Source of the DNA: Lithobates sylvaticus
Lineage: Eukaryota; Chordata; Amphibia; Anura; Ranidae
Reading direction: 5' to 3'
Assembly (NCBI GenBank): GCA_028564925.1
Contig: CM053028.1
Span: 626,457,380 to 626,521,379 of the forward strand
DNA length: 64,000 bases
Shown here: positions 1 to 11,395 of the stretch, piece by piece
How positions within the stretch are numbered: the first letter of the stretch is position 1
Layout: the number at the start of each line of letters is the position of its first letter
Made by a program: the position numbers and the translations under genes
Notes under the pieces: generated by a model
The model's database searches: none
Told to the model about the DNA's origin: nothing
What the model saw: only the letters and a program-made list of their open reading frames with translations

Positions 1-954
1 CAAGTTGTATCTTGTCTTCTGTAACTATTTGGAATTTGCCTGGATATGAAATACACCCCCAAAAAATAATACTATGTAGCGGTACCCCCATAGCGGTTGC
101 TGGTGATTGTGGTCAGTCTCCCACCCTGCACAGCCAGGCACATGAATACACTGACACTGTTGCGTCAGGAAACGGTCCTTGTACTTTGTTTTGTTTCATT
201 GGGGGAATATAACTTGGATGGGGATAGGGTACAAATGGGATGCCCACTTGATTGAAGATAGAAAATTAAGGACTGAAGCTACATGTACCACTGGTATACA
301 CAACCTTGGTATACACAACCTTGTTTGCAGACTGTCACTTCCAGGACCAGTTAGCACTGTGTTTAAGGCTTGACACTGGCTCAGCCTTTTCCCTTTGCAG
401 GCGAGGACCGTGGGCCCCTATGGTTTATGAAAAATTGTAGTAGTTCGTAGTGCTAGCTGTCCCACATGTGACTACTACTCCCAGTACCACCTCTTCAGGC
501 CCTGCCAGCCCTCCTGACTGCAGCTGCCTCTTTACCCTGCCCATGCCACCACAGTCCTCCTGACTGGCTCTGCACCCATCCCAGACTGCTCCAACCCAGT
601 CCTCTCAGGCGTGCCTCCCAGTCCTCCTTAATGTGTGTCACTCACCAGCCATCTTGGCTGTTCCTTGTTCCTCCTGGAGACTTGCCTGGCAGTGTTCTCC
701 CTCTGTCCTCTTTGCTCCCAGTGACTCCTGGCCCAGGGCACCTCCATGGTGTACTAGAAAAAAAAACTTTTTATAGTACTAGAGGGTGCTAAAAGTATTA
801 TTAAAAAGAAAAACATTTCAGTGTCAAGATATACCGTATTTATCGGCGTATAACACGCACCGGCGTATAACACGCACCCCAAGTTTAGGAGGGAATTTTA
901 AGGAAAAAAAGTTTTAGGAGAGAAGTTTAGGGAAAAAAAAAAACTTACATTTAA

Positions 955-1268
955 GCGTCATTTGCAGCTTGCCCAGCGTCATTTGCAGCTTGCCCAGCGT
1001 CATTTGCAGCTTGCCCAGCGTCATTTGCAGCCTTTCCCAGCGTCATTTGCAGCCTTTCCCAGCGTCATTTGCAACCTGCCCAGCGTCATTTGCAACCTGC
1101 CCAGCGTCATTTGCAACCTGCCCAGCGTCATTTGTAGCTTGCCCAGCGTCATTTGTAGCTTGCCCAGCGTCATTTGTAGCTTGCCCGGCGTCATTTGTAG
1201 CTTGCCCGGCGTCATTTGCAGCTTGCTAGTGTCATTTGCAGCTTGCTAGTGTCATTTGCAGTTCGCCA
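955..1268. repeat. 20-21-bp minisatellite inside the MITE
   Basis: About 15 head-to-tail units of the type gcgtcatttgcagcttgccc, with sub-blocks of variants (ttgcag, ttgcaa, ttgtag and a cctttccc form) that are locally clustered, as expected of stepwise tandem expansion. The array lies wholly inside the MITE. Open frames across it are artefacts of the repeat. Confidence 0.95.
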
Positions 1269-1299
1269 TCGTTTAAATTTCCCGCCGCGAGAAATACCG

Positions 1300-1535
1300 C
1301 GCATGCGCGGCCGAAAAAGACCGAACTGCGGCCGAAAAAGGCCGAAGCGCGGCCGAAAAAGACCGAGCCGACTGTTCAGCTCCGCTCGGAGTCCCGCCTC
1401 CCTGCTATTTCGGGAGCGAGCGCAGGGAGGCGGGACTACGAGCGGAGCTGAACAGCCGGCTTCGGTCTTTTTTCGGCCGCGCTTCGGCTTTTTCCGGCCT
1501 TTTTCGGCCGCGGTTCGGCCTTTTTCGGCCGCGGT
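1300..1535. repeat. Long GC-rich inverted repeat inside the MITE
   Basis: The left arm (about 1305-1404, with repeated gccgaaaaag motifs followed by ctgttcagctccgctcg) is mirrored by the right arm (about 1425-1530, cgagcggagctgaacag followed by repeated ctttttcggc motifs). The loop is about 20 bp around 1410. The arms also contain short tandem gcggccgaaaaag repeats, so the hairpin could form in several registers. Confidence 0.85.
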
Positions 1536-4368
1536 CGCCATTTTTCGGCGCCGCAACTGATTTTTGTCATTTTTTTTTGGGTATCGGCGTATAACACGCA
1601 CCCACGACTTTCCCCCGATTTTAAGGGGGAAAAAGTGCGTGTTATACGCCGATAAATACGGTAAGCGGCCTCTGGCAAGTATTTCAGGGCAACCTACAAA
1701 GCAATGGCTCCTACACTATCTATTTTAGTTCATTCTTTAATTAAGTGTGTTTCTGTTACTCCTACAACATCCACTAAAATAACATGCATGTATCTATACA
1801 GATTTATCATAATACAATACACTTATGTAGGGTTGACACCTGTCCAGGATTCACCCAGACAATCCGGGTTTTAAATCATGTGTCCGCCTGAAACCCGGAC
1901 ACATTATTCAGACCGGGCTGTGGCTCCCTATGTAACTGTGACAGTCACAAACAAATCTGTTGCCCACTGGGAGCTGCGGACGGCTGCCTGGGGGCAGGTT
2001 TGGCATCGATGAAGGGTGGGGCGATGATGTCATTAAGAGCAATTAAGCCACACCCACTGTTTGTGCACTGCATTACTACTCTCCTTGGGGCACCCTAATG
2101 TGTGCCAGGTCTTTTATAATCCTATAGTGTTTACTATGGAAAAAAAAATAATTGCCCTGTGCCACTAAAGTTTTCGGGTTAGACTTGAAGAAAAGGTGGC
2201 ATCCCTACACTTAGTGTATACCTCCATGCCATATTATCAGTATACATCCAATGAAGTACATATTTCCAGTTGGAAGTATTTTTACAGAAATTATCCTCTT
2301 ACATTTTATTTCCTAGCTCCTAACCCATACTATTTCCCATACAACAAATGTAATCTTATAGAATTTCTTAACCCTGAATCCTCTTACCAGCCACTATTAC
2401 CCTGATCATTTCATACCATCAATATAGTCAGTCCAGATATTTCTTTAGCTTTACTTTTGTGTTTTCCCACAAAGTCTATTCTGCCCAAAACCATTTCCCT
2501 TTTTCTCCATCCCTGCACATACAATAGCACAGTAGAACTATAACAGTCAGCGAGGGGCTTTTCTGACCATCACTGCTATACTAAGTCACAGTCCTAATTT
2601 TAAATACTCTGGCATCACTTCTGACTTTTCCTAAATCTTAAAACATAAATCATCAAAAAAATCACTTTAAAATAAAAAGAAAACATAATAAAAATTACAA
2701 ATCTCTAATTCCTTTTTAACCCCGTTGCTCAAAATAAAAAATAAAATAAAATAAATAAGCAACTAAATAAAAAATAAACTATACACATACACAAAAATAT
2801 ATTCATCCTAAAAGGAAACAAAATGTATATTTGCATTTCCTTAGAACAATCTTGTCCATTTAAGAAAATATGAAGTAAAAACAGTATTCAAGTTCTTATC
2901 TAGAATCAGAGGAGCCATCATGTGTCCTGACATGGAAATATGCCATCAGAGAAAACAAAAACATATCAAAATGAGGGTACGTTAAATATACTAAAAATGT
3001 ATTTTGCTCCCTTTTATATGAAAAAAAGACCAAGTGGTCGATAGTGTCTGCCCGTTTTTTTTTTTTTTTTTTTTTTTGTTTTGTTATTATTCAAACATGT
3101 TTTTAAGTCTAGATCTATGTTTGTCCCAAGCATGTGTAGCAGGGTCTTTTACCTCTTTTGGTCTAATGAGAACCTTCAAGGTCAAAGATAGCTGACATCC
3201 TTCAACATGTTGTGAGGCATAGTGGGTGCAAGAGTGGTAAAAGTAATTGGGCGCCGGACACTTCTTGGATGCAAAAGAGGTTTTATTTCTTTAACAGTCC
3301 TTTTTTTATATTTTGCAGGGCAAAGGGGGTTAGGGCCAGGACACCCTTAAGTAGTAGCAATTTCAAATGGCAGACTCTGAGGGTTCAATAGGAGGACAGC
3401 CGTACAGAGAAAGGCCCCAGCACAGGGCCTTTTCAATCCAGCACTTCTGCACATGCAGGATTGCTGTCTCCTATGGCAACAGTACTTAACAGTTCCTAGT
3501 TCAAACATAACAGTTCTTTCAACCTTACTACAACTTATGCTTGTAGTTCTTCAGCCCCCTTGAGCTCCTGTTCTCTCACTAGAAACTCTGAGTCACTGAC
3601 TCTGAATCCCTGAGCTCCTCAAGGCTTTTGCAGTGATATCTCCCTCAAGCATTACCCACGCTTCCCTGCTGGGTCCCTAGCTTGGCACTCCACATACCTT
3701 TCAAGCTTCACCCCTGCTGATGGCTCGGTCCCTGGCTTAACACAGAAGGCTGCTCTGCAAGCGTCACCTCCGCTCGTTGGGTCCCTCTGACTTGATCACT
3801 GCCTGAAGTTTTCCGATTCTCTACCGTGCCCGTTCTGTGAGAATGTTTCTCCGGTACTTGCTTCAGCTACTCACTGTGGTCCCTGGTAAAGGTCGTTGGT
3901 CCCTTAGTGGCGACAGCTTCCCTTCTACCTCCGACCATGACAGGTTCTCCGGCCTAAAGAACCTGTTTACATCCAATGAAGTACATATTTCCAGTTGGAA
4001 GTATTTTACAGAAATACTTACATTTTATTTCCTAGCTCCTAACCCCTACTTTTTCCCAGGTGAAGAATTTAAAGTGATCAGTTCCCGAAAGTTATTCAAT
4101 AAGCACCAACGTCCCTTTATGTGTAAAGAGAAAAAGAGCCCCTGGTCGGGGAATGGATGGGACTTTCTTGGTGCTTTTCATATAATGGTCAACAACAGTT
4201 TATAAGTAAAAAATATATATTTTTATTTAAACACTAGTACATAAAAGAAAAAAAGAACATTTTTGTGACTTTAGAAAACTCTTTAGGTTATTAGCAAACA
4301 AAAAAGCAAACAAAAAAAACATCCATCCGTTAATATCATTGTGTGTACCAGGCATTACAACTGTAACA

Positions 4369-4640
4369 AGTTGTATCTTGTCTTCTGTAACTATCTGGAA
4401 TTTGCCTGGATCTGAAATACACCCCCAAAAAATAATACTATGTAGCGGTACCCCCATAGCGGTTGCTGGTGATTGTGGTCAGTCTCCCACCCTGCACAGC
4501 CAGGCACATGAATACACTGACACTGTTGCGTCAGGAAACGATCCTTGTACTTTGTTTTGTTTCATTGGGGGAATATAACTTGGATGGGGATAGGGTACAT
4601 ATGGGATGTCCACTTGATTAAAGATAGGAAATTAAGGACT
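4369..4640. repeat. Tandem unit, copy 2, left fragment
   Basis: Matches window positions 1-270 with few differences (for example aactatctgg for aactatttgg). It ends abruptly at the outer edge of the Ty3/gypsy element at 4641. The matching part of the unit between about 270 and 2398 is absent from copy 2. Confidence 0.85.
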
Positions 4641-5487
4641 GAGTCCGGATGCTGGGGATGGCCTCGTGCACGGTTCCGGTCCAAACACCCCTGGTGGTGG
4701 GAACAGGGAGTGCTGGGGCACGAAAGGGTGCAAGTGCCTGCGGCTGGTAGACTGGTGCTTGGAAGTACTGGTTCCTCTGAAGAGCTGGTGTATACGTTGG
4801 TATCCAAGGCTGTGTGCAGTAACGGCCGAACAGGTGGATGTAGGCACTGCGAGGTCAAGACAGGAAACAGGTCGGCAACTGGCTGGCAAACAAGGTACAA
4901 GGCAGAGGGCAAGTTCGTGGTCAAAAGGCAGGCAATAGGTTGGCAACAGGCTGGCAAACAAGGTACAAAGCGGAAGGCAAGTTCGTGGTCAAGGCAGGCA
5001 ATAGGTTGGCAACAGGCAGGTGATAAGGTACCGAATCAGAGAGCAGAGTCGTAGTCCAGGGATCCAAGCTGAGGTCAAACCAAAGGGAGCAGTCAGTAAG
5101 CGGGGTCAATCCAGGAAGGGTAACAGGAAAACCAGGTGAATCAGGACCAAGGTAGGCAGGAACTTCAGGCAGGTATTCAGGAGGTAGGACTGAAGACGAT
5201 CCAGCACTGACACCATGTGAAGGCCCTGTTTATATAGGGCGCCTTGTGCTGGGATTGGTGGAGGTACGGGTCCGTGCGTGATTACGCGCACACGTTCGTG
5301 CTGACGTGGAAGTGCGTGCCCTCATTCGTATTGACAAACGAGGGCGCGCACAGGTCAGCGTTGGTACGCGGGTACGCCCGCACGTTCGGTTTCGTTGAGA
5401 AGGCTGCGCATGGGTATTGGCGCTTGCTGAGTGGAGACTCACCCCTACTGGACGAGGACGGGCATGGAACGCGTGAGTTCTCTGACA
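4641..5487 (-). repeat. 3' LTR of the Ty3/gypsy element
   Basis: 847 bp, matching 9864-10710 without gaps at a constant offset of 5223. In element orientation it starts TGTCAGAG. It contains GC-rich sequence and a tatatagg stretch near 5233 that could be a TATA-like signal, plus internal short repeats built on ggcaggcaataggttggcaa (about 4860-5030). Confidence 0.92.
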
Positions 5488-8400
5488 TTGCCCCCTCCTT
5501 AGGGGCAGCCTCCGGATGCCTCTTTGAAACGAACCCTGGGAGCGGGAACGATGAAAAGCCTGTATAAGTCTCTGGGCATGAAGATTCGTTCTTGGTTCCC
5601 AGGAATTTTCTTCTGGGCCAAAACCTTTCCATTTAATTAAATATTGGTCCTCACCTTGCCGTTTTCTGTGATCCAGGATAGCTTCAATTTCAAATTCCTC
5701 TTCCCCATTCACTCGGATAGCCTCTGGAGGTCCCACTTCACGATCTGGAAAGGAATTTGGAACATCAGGTTTAAGTAGGGAGACGTGAAACACCGGATGT
5801 ATCCTGAATGAGGCAGGGAGTTCAAGTTCATAGGCCACTGGGTTGACCTTTCTCTTGACAGGGAAAGGGCCCAAGTATCTAGGTCCCAATTTCTTGGAGG
5901 GGCATGCTAGTTTTAAATTTGTAGTGGATAGCCACACACGATCTCCTACCTCCAAGTTCAATTCTCCCCTTCTCTTCTTGTCGAAGTATTTTTTATCATC
6001 CTCCTGTGCTTTAGCAATAGTTTCCCTGAGCATCTGGTTGTTGGAGGAAAGGAAATCCAGTCTATCCTGAACAGCCGGTACAGAGGATTCGGGCACAAGT
6101 GCGGGTAGAAAGGAGGGATGAAATCCGTAGTTGGAGAAAAATGGTGATTGGTTTGTGGTGGAGTGGATGGAATTGTTAAAAGCAAATTCTGCCAAGGGAA
6201 GCAGTGAGGCCCAATCCTCTTGGGAAAACGAGGAGAAGCAACGTAGGTATTGTTCCAACGTTTGGTTGGTACGTTCGGTCTGCCCGTTGGTCTGTGGATG
6301 GTAACCTGAAGAGAGACTACATTTAATACCTAGTGCCTTGCATAATGACCTCCAAAACTTGGACGTGAACTGCACTCCACGGTCAGAGACGATGTCACTG
6401 GGGATTCCATGGAGTCTGACGATTTCTTTAATGAAGATCCTGGCGGTTTCAATTGCTGAAGGTGTCCCTTTCATGGGAATGAAATGTGCCATCCGAGAAA
6501 AGCGGTCTACCACCACAAAAATGGAAGAGAACCCTTTAGAGGGGGGAAGCTCCACAATAAAATCCATGGCGATTTTGTCCCATGGCCTCTCGGGAATAGA
6601 CAGTGGTTTAAGCAGGCCCCATGATTTATTTTTACTGCTTTTATTTCTGAGACAAATCAGACAAGAGTTAACATAATTCCTGCAGTCCTTGGCCAGATTT
6701 GGCCACCAAAAGTGTCTCTGGATTAGATCCATAGTCTTGTGGCCCCCAAAGTGACCCGCCAGAGGATAGTCATGGCAGGCCTGTAAGACGGTGGTGCGTA
6801 GGTCTTGAGGGATAAAAATTTTATTGTCGAGCCAAAAAAAACCATCCTTCTCCTGAAGGTTGATGCCCGGAGGTAATTGTGTTCCCACGGAAGCTTGGCG
6901 GAGCTGTGTCATGAAACTGGATTGGGTCAGGAGAAAATTCCCTGCTTGCAGGATAGTATCTGGTGGAGACGGGGTTTCAAGTTCTGTGAACATTCGGGAT
7001 AAGGCGTCGGGTTTAACGTTTTTAGATCCAGGGCGATAAGTAATATGAAAATTAAAACGGGAAAAGAAAAGAGCCCATCTGGCCTGTCGGGGTCTAAGGC
7101 GTCTGGCAGTTCTGAGGTATTCTAAATTTTTGTGATCTGTGAAGATCAGTATCGGATGTGCTGCCCCTTCCAGGAGATACCGCCATTCTTCCAGGGCTAG
7201 TTTTATTGCTAGGAGTTCTCGGTCGCCTACGTCATAGTTCCTTTCTGATACACCTAGTTTCCTGGAAAAGAAAGCCACCGGGTGCATTAGAGACTTGGGT
7301 CCTTGGCGTTGAGACAAGATGGCTCCTACTGCACTTTCCGAAGCATCGACCTCCAGAGTGTAGGGTAATGCAGGGTCAGGGTGTTTTAGTACTGGAGCGG
7401 AGGTGAATGCCCTTTTTAATTGGTCGAAGGCGGCTTGGGCCGCTGAAGTCCACTGGAAGCGGCTTTGCTTTTTGGTGAGCTGAGTGATAGGTGCGATGAT
7501 CTTGGAGAAGTTCCTGATAAATTTTCTATAAAAATTTGAGAACCCGACAAAACGTTGTACCCCCTTTTTGTCATTTGGGGGCGGCCAGGACATGATGGCA
7601 GAGACCTTCTGGGGATCCATGGCTACACCCCCCGTTGATATAACCAGGCCGAGGAAGTGAATGGTCTGGCGTTCTAATTCACATTTTTCGGCCTTTGCGT
7701 AAAGTCCATGTTGCCTTAATCTGCCCAGAACTTGTTTGACATGATCACGATGAATTTCTAGAGAGGTGGAGAATATCAGGATATCGTCCAGGTAGACGAT
7801 TACAAAGGAATCTAGAAAGTCTCTGAAAATATTATTAACAAAATGCTGAAAAGTGGCCGGGGCGTTGCATAGTCCGAATGGCATGACTAAATATTCGAAG
7901 TGGCCAAAACGTGTTCGGAATGCTGTCTTCCATTCGTCACCTTTGCGTATTCTGATCAGGTTATAGGCCCCACGTAGGTCCAACTTCGTAAATATTTTTG
8001 CTGAGCGGAGTCTCTGAAATAATTCCGGGACTAGTGGAAGCGGGTACCGATTCTTAATTGTCACTTTATTCAGGTCCCTGTAATCCACACATGGGCGGAG
8101 CGAGTGATCTCTTTTTTCCACAAAGAATATTCCGGCTCCTGCTGGAGAGGAGGAATGTCGGATGAATCCCTTTTTGAGGTTCTCATCGATGTACTCCTTG
8201 AGAACCAGGAGTTCAGGTTCGGACAGGGGAAAGATCCGCCCGAAAGGAATTTCGGCCCCAGGTAGTAACTCAATCGGGCAGTCGTAGACCCGATGGGGAG
8301 GAAGGGTGTCTGCTTTCTGTTTATCGAACACGTCCAGGAAGTTGTGGTACACTGGTGGCACCAACTCTTTGAATTCAGAGTCCGTTCTTAGGCACCCAAT

Positions 8401-9828
8401 GACTGGTGGAATCTGGTGGAAGGTCTTGAGACAGTTCTGTAGACAGTAAGAGGACTGAAAAGTCACCTCACCGGTGACCCAGTTGACCTGGGGATTGTGG
8501 GCCTGTAGCCAAGGCATTCCTAGGATGACAGGAAACAAAGGTGAGGAGATGACATCTAGACGGAGTAACTCCTGGTGACCTGGTGGGATGCTGGTGAACA
8601 GGGGTTGTGTCTCCAGGGTAATAGGCCCGGACTTGATATTTGACCCATCTGCTAGCCGTATGGAGAGTTGATGCTGCTTAGGTGTTAATGGGATGTTATG
8701 TTTTAGAGCGAAGGCATGATCCACAAAGCAGCTACATGCGCCAGAGTCAATTATAGCCTGGACTCGGAGTATTTCTCCTGGGAGCTGTAAGGAAATAGGA
8801 ACAGCGATGTGAGCGGCTTTTATTAGAGACAAGGCGAAAGGCACACGGGATGATGAATTGAACTTACGGATCTTATTCGGGCATGTGTTGGCGTAGTGCC
8901 CAGCTTCCCCACAGTAGAGGCAGAGGTTGTTCTGGCGACGCCGCTGTTTCTCCTCGGGTGATAATGGTGAGCGGAGTAGGCCGACTTGCATGGGCTCTGG
9001 TGCTCCTGAGTTGGCAGCAGGCACGTTGGAAACGGGAGTAGGAGGGTAGTTGGGACCCTTGGGTAACACCCATGTGGGGCGTGTCAAACTGGACCTCTCG
9101 GACCTCCGCTCTCTTAAACGACGGTCTATCTGGATAGACAGCTGAATCAAATCCTCCAAAGAACTAGGGATTCCCACTCGGGCTAGCTCATCCTTCAGAG
9201 CTTCGGAGAGGCCTATGCGGAACTGATAGAGGAGTGCGGCGTCGTTCCAAGAGGTGTCGGAACTCCACCGCCTAAAGTCTGTTACGTAGTCCTCTACTGG
9301 CCGGCGCCCTTGTTGGAGGGCATGGAGGCTGGCCTCTGCTGTTGTGGTGCGCTGAGGATCATCATACAGCTTGGCCATTTCATCCAAAAATGAGTCCAGG
9401 GTATCCAGGAGAGGACTGGCTTGTTCCAACATACGGTGGGCCCAGGTCTGAGGCTCCCCTTGGAGTAGGGAGACTATGAACCCCACCTTAGTGCTCTCCA
9501 GGGAGAAGGTGCGGGGTTGTAGCAGGAAGTAGAGCCGACAGGCATTCCTGAAGGAGCGGAACTTACTGCGGTCCCCTGAAAACCGTTCCGGTGGGGGCAC
9601 ACGAGGTTCTGGGGGTGGCATCATTACTGTGGGTGCTGATGCAGAGGTTGCTGAGCCAGAAAACCGGGATGTCAGGGAGGCCTGATGAGTTGCAGAGCCC
9701 GGGGCCATGGATTCCACTCTCTGTTCTAGTTGATGATAGCCATCTCGCAGGCCCTGGACTGCCAGGGTAAGGGCCGACATCTGTTGGCACAAGGCTTCCA
9801 AAGGCGAGGCACCCCCTTCGGACTCCAT
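5230..9828 (-). CDS. Gag-pol polyprotein of the Ty3/gypsy element
   Basis: A single open frame of about 1530 codons, typical in size for chromoviruses that fuse gag and pol. In order from the N terminus it shows a gag region with one CCHC zinc knuckle (about 8900), aspartic protease (about 8760), reverse transcriptase (about 8250-7650), RNase H (about 7370-7010), a zinc-binding and core integrase (about 6780-5950) and a C-terminal chromodomain (about 5690-5560). The frame runs past the chromodomain into the 3' LTR, so the mature end is uncertain. It would be made from the element's own LTR transcript and work in cytoplasmic particles, with the chromodomain steering integration to marked chromatin. 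It looks whole. Confidence 0.93.
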   Translation of the reverse strand: MESEGGASPLEALCQQMSALTLAVQGLRDGYHQLEQRVESMAPGSATHQASLTSRFSGSATSASAPTVMMPPPEPRVPPPERFSGDRSKFRSFRNACRLYFLLQPRTFSLESTKVGFIVSLLQGEPQTWAHRMLEQASPLLDTLDSFLDEMAKLYDDPQRTTTAEASLHALQQGRRPVEDYVTDFRRWSSDTSWNDAALLYQFRIGLSEALKDELARVGIPSSLEDLIQLSIQIDRRLRERRSERSSLTRPTWVLPKGPNYPPTPVSNVPAANSGAPEPMQVGLLRSPLSPEEKQRRRQNNLCLYCGEAGHYANTCPNKIRKFNSSSRVPFALSLIKAAHIAVPISLQLPGEILRVQAIIDSGACSCFVDHAFALKHNIPLTPKQHQLSIRLADGSNIKSGPITLETQPLFTSIPPGHQELLRLDVISSPLFPVILGMPWLQAHNPQVNWVTGEVTFQSSYCLQNCLKTFHQIPPVIGCLRTDSEFKELVPPVYHNFLDVFDKQKADTLPPHRVYDCPIELLPGAEIPFGRIFPLSEPELLVLKEYIDENLKKGFIRHSSSPAGAGIFFVEKRDHSLRPCVDYRDLNKVTIKNRYPLPLVPELFQRLRSAKIFTKLDLRGAYNLIRIRKGDEWKTAFRTRFGHFEYLVMPFGLCNAPATFQHFVNNIFRDFLDSFVIVYLDDILIFSTSLEIHRDHVKQVLGRLRQHGLYAKAEKCELERQTIHFLGLVISTGGVAMDPQKVSAIMSWPPPNDKKGVQRFVGFSNFYRKFIRNFSKIIAPITQLTKKQSRFQWTSAAQAAFDQLKRAFTSAPVLKHPDPALPYTLEVDASESAVGAILSQRQGPKSLMHPVAFFSRKLGVSERNYDVGDRELLAIKLALEEWRYLLEGAAHPILIFTDHKNLEYLRTARRLRPRQARWALFFSRFNFHITYRPGSKNVKPDALSRMFTELETPSPPDTILQAGNFLLTQSSFMTQLRQASVGTQLPPGINLQEKDGFFWLDNKIFIPQDLRTTVLQACHDYPLAGHFGGHKTMDLIQRHFWWPNLAKDCRNYVNSCLICLRNKSSKNKSWGLLKPLSIPERPWDKIAMDFIVELPPSKGFSSIFVVVDRFSRMAHFIPMKGTPSAIETARIFIKEIVRLHGIPSDIVSDRGVQFTSKFWRSLCKALGIKCSLSSGYHPQTNGQTERTNQTLEQYLRCFSSFSQEDWASLLPLAEFAFNNSIHSTTNQSPFFSNYGFHPSFLPALVPESSVPAVQDRLDFLSSNNQMLRETIAKAQEDDKKYFDKKRRGELNLEVGDRVWLSTTNLKLACPSKKLGPRYLGPFPVKRKVNPVAYELELPASFRIHPVFHVSLLKPDVPNSFPDREVGPPEAIRVNGEEEFEIEAILDHRKRQGEDQYLIKWKGFGPEENSWEPRTNLHAQRLIQAFHRSRSQGSFQRGIRRLPLRRGQCQRTHAFHARPRPVGVSLHSASANTHAQPSQRNRTCGRTRVPTLTCARPRLSIRMRARTSTSARTCARNHARTRTSTNPSTRRPI

Positions 9829-9863
9829 TCTGGCTGGATCGTACTATCACGTACCTTACAGCG

Positions 9864-10710
9864 GAGTCCGGATGCTGGGGATGGCCTCGTGCACGGTTCC
9901 GGTCCAAACACCCCTGGTGGTGGGAACAGGGAGTGCTGGGGCACGAAAGGGTGCAAGTGCCTGCGGCTGGTAGACTGGTGCTTGGAAGTACTGGTTCCTC
10001 TGAAGAGCTGGTGTATACGTTGGTATCCAAGGCTGTGTGCAGTAACGGCCGAACAGGTGGATGTAGGCACTGCGAGGTCAAGACAGGAAACAGGTCGGCA
10101 ACTGGCTGGCAAACAAGGTACAAGGCAGAGGGCAAGTTTGTGGTCAAAAGGCAGGCAATAGGTTGGCAACAGGCTGGCAAACAAGGTACAAAGCGGAAGG
10201 CAAGTTCGTGGTCAAGGCAGGCAATAGGTTGGCAACAGGCAGGTGATAAGGTACCGAATCAGAGAGCAGAGTCGTCGTCCAGGGATCCAAGCTGAGGTCA
10301 AACCAAAGGGAGCAGTCAGTAAGCGGGGTCAATCCAGGAAGGGTAACAGGAAAACCAGGTGAATCAGGACCAAGGTAGGCAGGAACTTCAGGCAGGTATT
10401 CAGGAGGTAGGACTGAAGACGATCCAGCACTGACACCATGTAAAGGCCCTGTTTATATAGGGCGCCTTGTGCTGGGATTGGTGGAGGTACGGGTCCGTGC
10501 GTGATTACGCGCACGCGTTCGTGCTGACGTGGAAGTGCGTGCCCTCGTTCGTATTGACAAACGAGGGCGCGCAAAGGTCAGCGTTGGTACGCGGGTACGC
10601 CCGCACGTTCGGTTTCGTTGAGAAGGCTGCGCATGGGTATTGGCGCTTGCTGAGTGGAGACTCACCCCTACTGGACGAGGACGGGCATGGAACGCGTGAG
10701 TTCTCTGACA
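9864..10710 (-). repeat. 5' LTR of the Ty3/gypsy element
   Basis: Pairs with 4641-5487. The gag-pol start codon lies 36 bp inside its inner edge, which leaves a short leader where the primer site would be expected; I do not recognise the tRNA. Its outer edge abuts Harbinger sequence directly. Confidence 0.92.
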
Positions 10711-10900
10711 CCATCACACAAACTTCTACCAAAAAGCTAGTCAGTTTAGCACCTTTACAAAGTGACTACATTCATGTAGTTGGCATTTGTAACTGGCCAA
10801 ACAAAAATAGTGTCCGTCACTTTCAAGCAATGTTTGTCATTTCCTATTTCTGCCCTCAATAGATTGTGTTGCTAAATCTTCCTTTTGTACATTCTCATAG

Positions 10901-11291
10901 GGGAGCGAAAACTTGGGCCGTCTGAGGAAACCCCAAAACCAACACCTCCCAAAAAAGGTGAAAGAGCAGAAGCAGAGGAGGAGGAGGAGGAAGGAGAGAT
11001 CATCGAACTTGGAGAAATTGTCACCACAACAGGTGAGTGTGGGAGAACACAGCTACTGGTAAGCTAATCAATGTATGGCTGCCTCATTTCCAACACCCGA
11101 TTTTTGTTTGTTTGTGGTTTTTAGGTGACGTGGATGTTGTGGAAGAAAAATCGCACTTTACCACAGAGAGTGCCCACGTACTCATCGGGGAGATAATGGT
11201 CTGCAATAGAGATCTAGATTACATAAAGCAAAACATCAATGATGTTCAACAAAAATTGAAGAACATCATTGATGTTTTAGGAAAAATATGA
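10901..11291 (+). CDS. Harbinger accessory (Myb-like) protein, 3' exons only
   Basis: Two exons can be read: 10901-11032 and 11125-11291, with an AG acceptor at 10899-10900, a GT donor at 11033 and an AG acceptor at 11123-11124. The phase is preserved across the intron (a glycine codon is split). The encoded tail is acidic (a run of glutamates followed by GEIIELGEIV) and ends in an amphipathic stretch that may form a coiled coil (DYIKQNINDVQQKLKNIIDV). Harbinger elements of vertebrates carry a second gene for a Myb/SANT-like protein that helps the transposase enter the nucleus and bind the ends. Gene position and orientation fit that role; the Myb domain itself would lie upstream and is missing, so the assignment is by context. 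Confidence 0.6.
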
Positions 11292-11395
11292 AAACGCACC
11301 AAGTAATTAACACACATTTGTGCCAGCTTCTGAACACATTTGCAACTTAAGAACTGTGTGAAATTTGGAACATGCACACATTGTGTCCACATGTG

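Larger units (their letters stand above)
834..1661. mobile_element. MITE with TA target duplication, carrying a minisatellite
   Basis: A 27-bp perfect terminal inverted repeat (834-860 against 1635-1661, outer bases ccgtatttatcggcg) is flanked by TA on both sides. Copy 3 of the tandem unit has the uninterrupted site at 19100 (caagatataagcggcc), so the insertion is proved by an empty site. The internal part of the terminal repeat (cggcgtataacacgcac) recurs near 861 and 1585. There is no transposase, so it is non-autonomous. TA sites are used by Tc1/mariner and by ISL2EU-type elements; I cannot tell which. Confidence 0.9.
1..4368. repeat. Tandem ~3.5-kb unit, copy 1
   Basis: The window opens at the same point of the unit that recurs at 4369, 18246 and 24302. 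Without the MITE at 834-1661 this copy is about 3.54 kb. It contains a pyrimidine-rich stretch (480-760), a dispersed repeat segment that also occurs in inverted form near 59600 and 62700 (about 1830-2200), an A/T-rich stretch (2640-3080) and a C/T-rich stretch (3500-3960). No open reading frame in it resembles a known protein. Copies differ from one another by scattered substitutions and small indels. The phase of the unit is arbitrary because its true ends are not seen. Confidence 0.85.
4641..10710 (-). mobile_element. Ty3/gypsy LTR retrotransposon (chromovirus type), looks whole
   Basis: A 6.07-kb element on the minus strand with two 847-bp LTRs (4641-5487 and 9864-10710), a purine-rich tract just inside the 3' LTR (about 5488-5512) and one long gag-pol frame between. 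By eye the LTRs differ at about six positions with no indel (below 1 percent), so it is young. There is no target duplication: the left flank is the tandem unit and the right flank is the interior of a Harbinger element. This suggests recombination between two related insertions, or a flanking deletion, after insertion. Confidence 0.92.

Noticed and set aside
955-1268. Protein-coding frames with repeated VICSLPS-type residues
   Set aside because: All frames are open only because of the 21-bp minisatellite.
3837-4205. Open frame of 122 codons in the tandem unit (also near 17285 and 22905)
   Set aside because: Repeated with each unit but changed by indels between copies (the 22905 copy lacks an internal segment), with no recognisable domain.
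4562-5054. Open frames across the LTR edge
   Set aside because: The same frames recur in the second LTR and have no similarity to known proteins.
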